Origin: JAZNQN01 sp045656005
Lineage (GTDB): Bacteria > Bacillota > Clostridia > UMGS1883 > UMGS1540
Assembly (NCBI GenBank): GCA_045656005.1
Contig: JAZOQG010000062.1
Location: forward strand, 1-7,423
Reading direction: 5' to 3'
Length of the DNA: 7,423 bases
Of the stretch, positions 1-6,177 are shown one piece after another. The notes under the pieces were generated by a model. That model worked only from the letters and a program-made list of their open reading frames with translations. It did no database searches and was not told the DNA's origin. Made by a program: the position numbers and the translations under genes. The first letter of the stretch is position 1; each line of letters begins with the position of its first letter.

Positions 1-49
1 TATTTTTTTAAAATCTTTCCGAACTCCGTCTCTCAAACGCAACTTCTTT

Positions 50-78
50 ATATTAACACACCTTTCCCTTTTTGTCAA
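50..78 (-). promoter_or_regulatory. Putative sigmaA-type promoter reading off the left edge
   Basis: On the minus strand a perfect -35 box TTGACA (73-78) is followed after exactly 17 bases by TAATAT (50-55), a 4-of-6 match to the -10 consensus. A start of transcription near position 43 would drive a gene beyond the left edge. No open frame or ribosome binding site for that gene is visible in the remaining 40-odd bases. In Clostridia the gene after tgt is often yajC, which is a guess here. The gap between tgt and this promoter is very A/T-rich but has no GC-rich hairpin, so read-through from tgt is also possible. Confidence 0.55.
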
Positions 79-112
79 CACTTTTTTTCAAAAAATTTTA
101 TTTTTTTTCAAA

Positions 113-1243
113 TTATACTCTGCTTTCGAATTTTGGACCCATTTCATCGGCAAACTGAGAGTATCTTCCTTCCTCTATTGCCTCTCTTATTTCTTCCATA
201 AGTTTATTGTAGAAATAAAGATTATGCAAAACGCAGAGACGCATACCAAGCATTTCTCCCGCTTTTATAAGATGCCTTATATATGCCCTTGAATAATTTT
301 TACATGCAGGGCATTGGCATCCTGGTTCAATAGGCAGCGGGTCACGAATATATTTCGCGTTGTTCAAATTTACAACACCATTATGGGTAAAAAGGTTTGC
401 ATGTCTTGCATTTCGTGATGCAATTACGCAATCAAAAAAGTCAACACCTCTTCTTACTGCCTCCAAAATGTTGCGGGGTGTTCCCACTCCCATAAGATAC
501 CTTGGTCTGTCTTCGGGCATAAAAGGCTCTACAACATCAATTACATGATACATCTCGCTGTGACTTTCTCCAACCGCAAGTCCGCCTATGGCATAACCGG
601 GCAAATCAAGTTTTGCAATGTCCTTCATATGTTTTATTCGAAGCTCATCATGAGTTCCACCCTGATTTATTCCAAACAAAAGCTGATGTTTGTTAATTGT
701 ATTTTCCTCTTTATTAATACTGTCAAGCTTTTCTTTACAACGAACAAGCCAACGTGTAGTTCTTTCAATGGAATTTAATGTGTAATCAAAAGGTGCGGGA
801 TTTTCAATACACTCGTCAAAAGCCATGGCAATAGTTGATGCGAGATTTGACTGAATTCGCATACTTTCCTCAGGACCCATAAATATTTTCTTTCCGTCAA
901 TATGGGATTGAAAATATACACCCTCTTCTTTTATTTTTCGAAGGGATGCAAGGGAAAAGACCTGAAAACCACCGCTATCGGTAAGAATAGGTCTGTCCCA
1001 GTTCATAAAAGAATGAAGTCCTCCCATATCTCTTACAACATCATCACCCGGTCTTACATGAAGATGATATGTATTTGAGAGTTCAACCTGACAGCCTATT
1101 TCCTTTAAATCCATGCTTGACACCCCACCCTTAATGGCTGCGGATGTTCCCACATTCATAAAAACAGGAGTCTGAATAGTTCCATGAACTGTTTCAAACG
1201 TCCCTCTTCTTGCCCTTCCGTCTTTTTTAAGTAATTTAAACAT
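113..1243 (-). CDS. tgt: Bacterial queuine/preQ1 tRNA-guanine transglycosylase
   Basis: This cytosolic enzyme exchanges guanine 34 of tRNAs with GUN anticodons (Asp, Asn, His, Tyr) for the queuosine precursor preQ1. The 376-residue length is normal and the protein looks complete. Visible landmarks are TDSGGFQVFSL with the general base D89, the base-binding AFDEC (D143), GGLAVGE (220-226), the nucleophile D271 in FDCV, and the zinc ligands C309, C311, C314 and H340. The valine in GGLAVGE is the form known from preQ1-using bacterial enzymes; queuine-using eukaryotic enzymes have glycine there. This agrees with queA lying immediately upstream. The ATG start has an AGGAG six bases upstream that overlaps the queA stop, and the gap to queA is 9 bases, so the two are co-transcribed and probably translationally coupled. 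The loop after D271 reads IASRNARHA instead of the more usual MP(T/S)RNAR(N/H)G. The stop is TAA. The identification is secure. Confidence 0.97.
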   Translation of the reverse strand: MFKLLKKDGRARRGTFETVHGTIQTPVFMNVGTSAAIKGGVSSMDLKEIGCQVELSNTYHLHVRPGDDVVRDMGGLHSFMNWDRPILTDSGGFQVFSLASLRKIKEEGVYFQSHIDGKKIFMGPEESMRIQSNLASTIAMAFDECIENPAPFDYTLNSIERTTRWLVRCKEKLDSINKEENTINKHQLLFGINQGGTHDELRIKHMKDIAKLDLPGYAIGGLAVGESHSEMYHVIDVVEPFMPEDRPRYLMGVGTPRNILEAVRRGVDFFDCVIASRNARHANLFTHNGVVNLNNAKYIRDPLPIEPGCQCPACKNYSRAYIRHLIKAGEMLGMRLCVLHNLYFYNKLMEEIREAIEEGRYSQFADEMGPKFESRV

Positions 1244-1249
1244 ATGATT

Positions 1250-1255
1250 CTCCTA
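1250..1255 (-). promoter_or_regulatory. tgt ribosome binding site fused to the queA stop codon
   Basis: On the minus strand the six bases TAGGAG contain both the TAG stop of queA (1253-1255) and the AGGAG Shine-Dalgarno of tgt (1250-1254), six bases ahead of the tgt ATG. Ribosomes finishing queA are therefore placed on the tgt start signal, which supports the chosen start and coupled translation. Confidence 0.8.
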
Positions 1256-2269
1256 ATATATAAACATGGCATCGCCGAAGCTGAAAAATCTGTATCTTTC
1301 TTTAACTGCTTCGTCGTACGCACTTAGCACATTTTCCCTGCCTGCCAAAGCAGAAACCAACATAATAAGTGTGGATTTTGGCAAATGGAAATTAGTTATA
1401 AGTGCATCTACAACCTTAAATTTATAACCGGGATAAATGAAAATGCTTGTATCATCGCTCTTTTCAGGAACTATTCCATTTTCTTTTGCAGCAGATTCCA
1501 AAGTTCTTACGGATGTTGTTCCTACTGCAATTACTCTTCCTCCACTTTGTTTTGTTTTATTAATAATGTCTGCGGTTTCTTTTGAAATAGTGTAAAATTC
1601 ACTGTGCATTTCATGCTCTTCAATTTTTTCTGCTTTTACGGGACGGAATGTTCCAAGCCCTACATGAAGAGTTACAAAAGCTATTTTTACTCCCATTTCT
1701 TTTATCTCTTCGAGAAGTTTTTCAGTAAAATGAAGTCCTGCAGTAGGTGCCGCAGCAGAGCCTACTTCCTTTGAATAAACAGTTTGGTAACGCTCCCTAT
1801 CGTCAAGTTTTTCAGTAATATAAGGAGGTAGCGGCATTTCACCAAGCTCGTCGAGTATTTCTTCGAAAACACCCTCATAAGAAAAATCGACTATTCTGTT
1901 TCCGTTATCCAAAACCTCTATAATTTCTGCACAAAGCTTCCCTCCAAACATAAACTTTGCACCTTTTTTAGCTCTTCTGCCTGGTTTTAAAATAACTTCC
2001 CATCGATTTAAGTCATGCCTTTTAAGGAGCAGAAATTCCATTGCCGCTCCCGTTTCAATTTTTTCGCCATAAAGTCTTGCAGGCATAACTCTCGTGTTAT
2101 TTAAAACAAGACAATCGCCTTTTTTCAAATACCTTTTAATATCATAAAAATGTTCGTGTGAAATTTTTTCTCCCGAAAGCGTTAAAAGCCTTGAAGCGCT
2201 TCTGTCAGAAAGCGGATGCTGCGCAATAAGTTCTTCGGGAAGATAGTAGTCAAAATCGCTTGTGTTCAT
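1253..2269 (-). CDS. queA: S-adenosylmethionine:tRNA ribosyltransferase-isomerase
   Basis: QueA transfers and isomerises the ribosyl group of S-adenosylmethionine onto preQ1 in tRNA, giving epoxyqueuosine; it acts in the cytosol right after Tgt. The 338 residues match the family length and the chain looks complete. Conserved blocks in order are the N-terminal FDYYLPEELIAQHP (6-19), LVLNNTRVMPARL (54-66), PLPPYI (146-151), the AAAPTAGLHFT block (172-182), HVGLGTFRPV (202-211), VGTTSVRTLE (249-258), ITNFHLPKSTL (291-301) and the C-terminal FFSFGDAM (328-335). The ATG lies 3 bases after the spoIID-like stop codon, and its ribosome binding site (TGGAG, 2276-2280) sits within the last codons of that gene. 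It is the middle gene of a three-gene operon. The stop is TAG. A reductase for the final step to queuosine (QueG or QueH) is not in the window. Confidence 0.97.
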   Translation of the reverse strand: MNTSDFDYYLPEELIAQHPLSDRSASRLLTLSGEKISHEHFYDIKRYLKKGDCLVLNNTRVMPARLYGEKIETGAAMEFLLLKRHDLNRWEVILKPGRRAKKGAKFMFGGKLCAEIIEVLDNGNRIVDFSYEGVFEEILDELGEMPLPPYITEKLDDRERYQTVYSKEVGSAAAPTAGLHFTEKLLEEIKEMGVKIAFVTLHVGLGTFRPVKAEKIEEHEMHSEFYTISKETADIINKTKQSGGRVIAVGTTSVRTLESAAKENGIVPEKSDDTSIFIYPGYKFKVVDALITNFHLPKSTLIMLVSALAGRENVLSAYDEAVKERYRFFSFGDAMFIY

Positions 2270-2272
2270 TAT

Positions 2273-3418
2273 TTACTCCACTTCAATACCTGTAAAATAA
2301 AATTTTAAAATTTCTTCGTAAGAAAAGCCCTGGTCAGCCATAGCCTTTGCACCCCACTGGCTCATGCCTATAGCATGCCCCCAGCCTCTTCCGTCAAAGC
2401 AGAAAGACCCATCTTCGTTTGGAGTTACTGTGTAAAGCTGACTTGAAAGAGATAAAATGGTTCTCGCCTTTTCTTTGAGTGCTTTATATTCCCCTTCGCT
2501 GCCTACAAATGTTATCTCCAAAACTCTGCCTGATTCGGCATTTTTTGTAACCAAAACATCTTTAATGTCTCCGATTTCAACACCTTTTTTGGCAAGAGTT
2601 TCTTTAAGCTCTTCCTTTGTGAAAGTTTTTTTCCATGTGTATCTGGTTGCTTCCTTCGGGTTTTCATAAGGGTCTTCCTTGCTTTTTAAGTGAGGAAGTG
2701 CTGTGCTCCACACATTTTCAACACTTTCCGTAACGCCGCCACTTGACGAAAAATAGAATACTTCGCAAGGTTTCCCGTCATATTTTATAATCTGATACGC
2801 AGTTTCGTTTACTGCCTGAACTGTTGAAGGATACTCCGCATTTATCCCCCCGTAAACCTGGGATGCCTGAGTTGTGCAAAGGTCAAAGCCATAGCTTTTG
2901 TATTTGCCTAAATTTTTAAACACAAATGTTCTCGCACAAATAGCCTGCGCCTTAAGTGCCTCAATATTCCACGAAGGGGACATTTCTTTTCCCACAACAG
3001 AATAAAGATAGCTTTCAACATCCACAACATTTATAACTGTCATCGGTGAATTTTTTTCTCTTTTAAGTAAAATAAATCCACGGTATGGCACACCGTTTAC
3101 AGAAATCACTCCCCTTGCAGGACGAATTGCAATCTGTCCGTCAACCAAAGTAAAGTTTACTCCGAGATTATAGTCGTCCTCACCTGCCGTGGTAACTGTC
3201 ATTGCCTCTTCAAGCATGGAATAGTGATACCCGAAATTTTTGTCTTCTCCAAAACAGATGTTAAATCCTCCTGCACTTGCAATTTCAATGCTGTCTTTAG
3301 CAGTTGAACCAAAAAAGAGTCCTACTTTGATTTCTCTGTAGCCCTTATATTCATCAGCAAAAACAGGCATTGAAAAAAACATACAAAAAATAAGTAAAAG
3401 CGATAGTATTTTTTTCAT
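2273..3418 (-). CDS. SpoIID/LytB-domain exported cell-wall protein
   Basis: Family members act on peptidoglycan: SpoIID is a lytic transglycosylase that removes glycan from denuded strands during forespore engulfment, while the LytB branch enhances amidases. A signal peptide is clear: KK, then a hydrophobic stretch ending FADEY, with likely cleavage after A21. The SpoIID domain spans about 130-380. It contains NVVDVESYLYSVVGKEM with E145 at the position of the catalytic glutamate, EALKAQAICARTF (153-165), QVYGG (187-191), FYFSSSGGVTESVENVW (221-237) and the C-terminal GRGWGHAIGMSQWGAKAMA (343-361). At 381 residues the protein is complete. The ATG is supported by AAAGGAG at 3426-3432, seven bases upstream. 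It leads the operon with queA and tgt, a neighbourhood I recall from Clostridia, where ruvAB often comes just before; ruvAB is absent here. Whether it is the true engulfment SpoIID or a vegetative paralogue is not decided by sequence alone, so no symbol is given. Confidence 0.92.
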   Translation of the reverse strand: MKKILSLLLIFCMFFSMPVFADEYKGYREIKVGLFFGSTAKDSIEIASAGGFNICFGEDKNFGYHYSMLEEAMTVTTAGEDDYNLGVNFTLVDGQIAIRPARGVISVNGVPYRGFILLKREKNSPMTVINVVDVESYLYSVVGKEMSPSWNIEALKAQAICARTFVFKNLGKYKSYGFDLCTTQASQVYGGINAEYPSTVQAVNETAYQIIKYDGKPCEVFYFSSSGGVTESVENVWSTALPHLKSKEDPYENPKEATRYTWKKTFTKEELKETLAKKGVEIGDIKDVLVTKNAESGRVLEITFVGSEGEYKALKEKARTILSLSSQLYTVTPNEDGSFCFDGRGWGHAIGMSQWGAKAMADQGFSYEEILKFYFTGIEVE

Positions 3419-3453
3419 GTAAATTCTCCTTTGCCAAAATATAATCCAATATA

Positions 3454-3482
3454 ATCATACTATATTTTTAAAAAAAGTTCAA
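3454..3482 (-). promoter_or_regulatory. Promoter of the spoIID-like/queA/tgt operon
   Basis: On the minus strand TTGAAC (3477-3482) and TATGAT (3454-3459) are separated by exactly 17 bases, each 5 of 6 matches to the sigmaA consensus. The spacer is a run of T then A. Transcription would begin near 3447, giving a leader of about 29 bases before the ATG at 3418. The promoter lies just after the terminator of the upstream kinase gene, so the operon appears to be an independent unit. I see no SigE-type promoter on this strand and no room for a preQ1 riboswitch in so short a leader. Confidence 0.7.
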
Positions 3483-3519
3483 CATACTTTGATGTTTTGT
3501 AACAAAAAAAACATATTTC

Positions 3520-3556
3520 AAAAAAATTGGCTGCGACATTTTGTCACAGCCAATTT
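3520..3556 (-). terminator. Rho-independent terminator of the kdgK-like gene
   Basis: Arms AAATTGGCTG (3524-3533) and CAGCCAATTT (3547-3556) form a perfect 10-bp stem. It continues through one mismatch into a 4-bp GACA/TGTC stem with a 3-base loop. Read on the minus strand the hairpin is followed by seven T (3526 to 3520). It begins 13 bases after the TAA of the kinase gene. The plus-strand side lacks a good T run, so it works mainly in the minus direction. Confidence 0.92.
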
Positions 3557-3569
3557 AACTAAATTATTT

Positions 3570-4601
3570 TTATCTCTGTACTCTTCCGCTTCCGTCTCCG
3601 CCAACAAGTGCGTCAACTTCTTTACGAGAAACAATATTCATGTCACCGGGAATTGTGTGTTTAAGTGCAGATGCAGCAACACCGAATTCCAAAGCATCTT
3701 TAAAGCTTTTGCCATCAAGCATTCCGCAAATAACACCGCCTGCAAAGCTATCGCCGCCGCCAACACGGTCAACGATAGGAGCTATGCGATATTCTCTGGA
3801 ATGGTAAAATTCTTTTGTGTCACGGCTATAGATACAAGCTGACCAGCCGTTATCAGATGCAGAATGGGAAACACGAAGTGAGGAAACAACATATTCAAAG
3901 TTGAATTTCTCAACCATCTGCTCGAAAATGCTCTTGTAACCTGCAAGCTCAAGTTCTCCGCTTGTTACGTCTGTCTCTCCCGGTTTAAAGCCTAAAACCT
4001 TTTCAGCATCTTCTTCGTTTCCGATACAAACATCAACATACTGCATAAGGTTTGACATAACCTTCTGAGCTTTTTCGCTCGACCAGAGTTTCTTTCTGAA
4101 ATTTAAGTCACAGCTTACTTTTACACCTTTGGCTTTAGCAGCTTTAAGTGCAATTTCTGTAAGCTCTGCAGCTTTGTCGGAAACTGCAGGTGTGATTCCT
4201 GTAAAGTGGAACCAGTCGCATCCGTCAAAAATTTTGTCAAAATCAAAATCAGCCGCATCAGCAGTTGAAATTGAGGAATGTGCTCTGTCATATACAACGT
4301 TTGATGCACGCATAGCTGCACCTGTTTCGAGGAAGTAAATACCAAGTCTTTCGCCGCCGCGTGCGATGTTGTCAGTCTTTACATTCATTTTGCGAAGTGC
4401 TGCAACCGCACAGTCACCGATTGGGTTTTCAGGAACTTTTGTCACAAATTCAGCATCATGACCATAGTTTGCCAGAGATACTGCTACGTTTGCTTCACCG
4501 CCGCCGTAGCACACGTCAAACTCGTCTGCCTGAATAAATCTTTCGTTATTTGGTGTTGATAAGCGAAGCATGATTTCGCCCATTGTTACAACCTTTGCCA
4601 T
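3570..4601 (-). CDS. kdgK: PfkB-family sugar kinase, probable 2-dehydro-3-deoxygluconokinase
   Basis: The likely reaction is ATP-dependent phosphorylation of 2-keto-3-deoxygluconate to KDPG, in pectin and hexuronate breakdown. PfkB (ribokinase) features are plain: an N-terminal VVTMGEIMLRL, the substrate-side GGGEANVAVSLANYG (33-47), DLNFR (165-169), GNEEDAE (194-200) and the catalytic anion-hole signature RVGGGDSFAGG (279-289) with D284 as the base. The stretch SLRVSHSASDNGWSA (241-255) resembles the KDG kinase branch rather than fructokinase or ribokinase. The length of 343 residues is typical. The ATG has AAAGGTGA (4609-4616) seven bases upstream. The gene appears monocistronic, with its own strong promoter and terminator. 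No KDPG aldolase (eda) or uronate gene is adjacent, so the substrate is inferred from sequence resemblance only and another keto-sugar acid is possible. Confidence 0.85.
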   Translation of the reverse strand: MAKVVTMGEIMLRLSTPNNERFIQADEFDVCYGGGEANVAVSLANYGHDAEFVTKVPENPIGDCAVAALRKMNVKTDNIARGGERLGIYFLETGAAMRASNVVYDRAHSSISTADAADFDFDKIFDGCDWFHFTGITPAVSDKAAELTEIALKAAKAKGVKVSCDLNFRKKLWSSEKAQKVMSNLMQYVDVCIGNEEDAEKVLGFKPGETDVTSGELELAGYKSIFEQMVEKFNFEYVVSSLRVSHSASDNGWSACIYSRDTKEFYHSREYRIAPIVDRVGGGDSFAGGVICGMLDGKSFKDALEFGVAASALKHTIPGDMNIVSRKEVDALVGGDGSGRVQR

Positions 4602-4627
4602 TTTTATATCACCTTTGTATTCTTATT

Positions 4628-4648
4628 TAGATTTTTGTGGTAAATCTA
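4628..4648 (-). promoter_or_regulatory. Perfect 7-7-7 inverted repeat in the kdgK leader, candidate operator
   Basis: TAGATTT (4628-4634) and AAATCTA (4642-4648) are exact reverse complements separated by 7 bases, inside the predicted 5' leader of the sugar kinase, about 15 bases downstream of the likely transcription start. The size of 21 bp suits a dimeric repressor site. In RNA it would be only a weak AU-rich hairpin, with no T run for attenuation. An operator is my inference; AT-rich DNA can produce such dyads by chance. Confidence 0.4.
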
Positions 4649-4669
4649 TAAACCAAAACTTTCCTGTAT

Positions 4670-4698
4670 ATTATATCGGAGTAAATATAGTTTGTCAA
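4670..4698 (-). promoter_or_regulatory. Consensus sigmaA promoter of kdgK
   Basis: On the minus strand the boxes TTGACA (4693-4698) and TATAAT (4670-4675) both match the consensus at all six positions and are 17 bases apart. The predicted start is near 4663, giving a leader of about 60 bases. Such a promoter should be intrinsically strong, so control would come from a repressor, which makes the dyad just downstream notable. Confidence 0.88.
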
Positions 4699-4713
4699 CC
4701 GAAAGTTCGCCTT

Positions 4714-6147
4714 TTATTCAAATTGAACAATTTTTTCAAGTGTAATCAAATTTGTAGTTACAGTGTACACTCCTGTTTTTGGTGTATCAGGTGATGCACT
4801 GAATTCATTGGTGCTGAAATCCTCTGCCCTGTAATCCCTTTTAAAACTTACAACAGAGCCATATTCTGAAACGGATATATCATAAATCGAAGGTGTTGCA
4901 CCATAACGGTTTAATGTTGGTGCACTGTCAAGATAATTTGTCTTTCCGTCATTTCCAACGAGCACCAAATCGTACCTGACAGCTCCGTTTATGGTTTCAC
5001 TTTTAATATACAAAAGCATTCCGTAATCGTTTGTCTGAATATTCTCAATCAGCTCAATGTTACTTTTTGCAATCAAAGCATTCACTGCCACATCACAAAC
5101 TTCTTTCCCCGTGCCCTCGGGTATGGGAGGTATAAAATTTACCAAACCCGTTTCTCTCTTTTCAAGGTCTGCTTCATAATAATATGTTCCTTTATCATAA
5201 AGCTTTGTAACACCATCTTGTGTCATAACATCATTTGCAAGCTTAACCTCATAAGTAACCTTGTTGTGATTTAAAGCTATTTTTTCAAGCTCGGGTGTTC
5301 TGCCGAAACCAAAATGAGGAACGCTCTCGGAAAGACTATATATTCTGCCGTTTGTCGCCACCAAAGTCAGTCCATAGCTCGGTGAGTGCGGAATTCCTGC
5401 CGTAAACCAGTAGCACACATAACCATAAGGGGTAGTGTAGCTTTGTGTACATTGTCTCCAATCTGCCTCAAAGAATTTAAAATATGCCTCATCCATGGTC
5501 ACTTTCTTTTGAAATGTTGCAGAAAGGGTGTCCTCTTCCCAGCCTTCAAGCTGACCAAGTCTGTAAAATGTAGCAATTGACTGCTCTATTGTATATGGGT
5601 CTTTTGGCGCAAAGCAAGTGTCCGATACACCTTTCATAATGCCGTTTGCGGTGCAAAACTGAATTTCCGTAAACGCCCAGTCGGAAATTAGTACTTTATC
5701 ATCAAATTCCATTTTTGCGGCAATATTCTGGCTTACGCTATAACATGAATAAGTGCGATAAAGCATTGCAGCCGCCTGCTCACGGGTTATGTTTTCTTTC
5801 GGCAAAAATGTGCCGTCACCCATTCCCTTTACAATGCCGCATCTTGCCGCAAGAAGCACACTTTCGCTTTCGTAGTCGGAAAATACTACTTCTTCTGTCT
5901 TTTCCAATACATACTCTTTAAATTCCTCTTCTGTATAGCCGAGTTCCTTCGCAATATGCGCAACCGAAATTATTGCAAACTGCTCCCTTGTAATGTTTTG
6001 CAAATATCCTCTTTGCATTTCTTCGGGAACAAATCCTTCACTTATTGCACTATTTACTTCTTCCACCGCCCACGACGAAGGCTCATCAGCATACACATTA
6101 AAAGTCAAATATAAAATTACTAAAACAAACAAAATGGTTTTTTTCAT
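4714..6147 (-). CDS. Secreted SLH-domain protein with a duplicated C-terminal module
   Basis: The 477-residue protein is predicted to be exported and held on the wall by SLH domains, which in known cases bind pyruvylated secondary cell-wall polymer. The signal peptide is MKKT followed by a hydrophobic segment ending NVYA, with likely cleavage after A20. Three SLH repeats follow at about 24-71, 88-136 and 147-198. The first two keep an ITREQ motif and the third has YTIEQ. The rest (about 215-477) matches no family I can name. It holds two diverged copies of a module of about 100 residues (241-338 and 375-476) with no transmembrane helix or sortase motif. The start is well supported by AGGAGG (6155-6160) seven bases before the ATG. 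It lies 30 bases after gatB with no terminator or obvious promoter between, so it is probably transcribed with the gat operon. The function of the C-terminal part is unknown. Confidence 0.9.
   Translation of the reverse strand: MKKTILFVLVILYLTFNVYADEPSSWAVEEVNSAISEGFVPEEMQRGYLQNITREQFAIISVAHIAKELGYTEEEFKEYVLEKTEEVVFSDYESESVLLAARCGIVKGMGDGTFLPKENITREQAAAMLYRTYSCYSVSQNIAAKMEFDDKVLISDWAFTEIQFCTANGIMKGVSDTCFAPKDPYTIEQSIATFYRLGQLEGWEEDTLSATFQKKVTMDEAYFKFFEADWRQCTQSYTTPYGYVCYWFTAGIPHSPSYGLTLVATNGRIYSLSESVPHFGFGRTPELEKIALNHNKVTYEVKLANDVMTQDGVTKLYDKGTYYYEADLEKRETGLVNFIPPIPEGTGKEVCDVAVNALIAKSNIELIENIQTNDYGMLLYIKSETINGAVRYDLVLVGNDGKTNYLDSAPTLNRYGATPSIYDISVSEYGSVVSFKRDYRAEDFSTNEFSASPDTPKTGVYTVTTNLITLEKIVQFE
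4720..5427 (-). repeat. Protein-level tandem duplication in the SLH protein
   Basis: Residues 241-338 (5134-5427) and 375-476 (4720-5025) align with an almost constant offset of 134. Shared positions include Y258/Y392, L260/L394, L262-V263/L396-V397, G267/G401, L272/L406, G282/G416, T284-P285/T418-P419 and I290/I424. Both copies end in a G-x-Y strand and a final V-x-F. The DNA of the two copies is not visibly alike, so the duplication is old. Confidence 0.65.
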
Positions 6148-6177
6148 TATATATCCTCCTTTTATAGGTGTTGATTA

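Noticed and set aside
81..112. A/T runs after tgt as a terminator
   Set aside because: There is no GC-containing stem; the A-rich and T-rich tracts alone do not make a convincing intrinsic terminator.
3419..3453. Possible preQ1 riboswitch ahead of the operon with queA and tgt
   Set aside because: The predicted leader is only about 29 bases and lacks a C-rich hairpin loop or A-rich tail of the preQ1-I type.
3456..3463. CATACTAT on the plus strand, like a SigE -10 element
   Set aside because: It points away from the spoIID-like gene into the antisense strand of the kinase gene and has no matching upstream element or gene to serve.
3481..3496. Short dyad AACAT...ATGTT next to the -35 box of the spoIID-like promoter
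   Set aside because: Only 5-bp arms in very AT-rich DNA; expected by chance and not extended by flanking bases.
3489..3842. Plus-strand open frame of 117 codons
   Set aside because: It is antisense to the conserved 3' end of the sugar kinase, crosses the terminator hairpin, has a Cys/Asn/Lys-rich composition without any family motif, and lacks a convincing ribosome binding site.
4699..4711. CGAA-AG-TTCG palindrome after the SLH gene as a terminator
   Set aside because: The arms are 4 bp with a 2-base loop, too tight to fold, and no T run follows on the minus strand.
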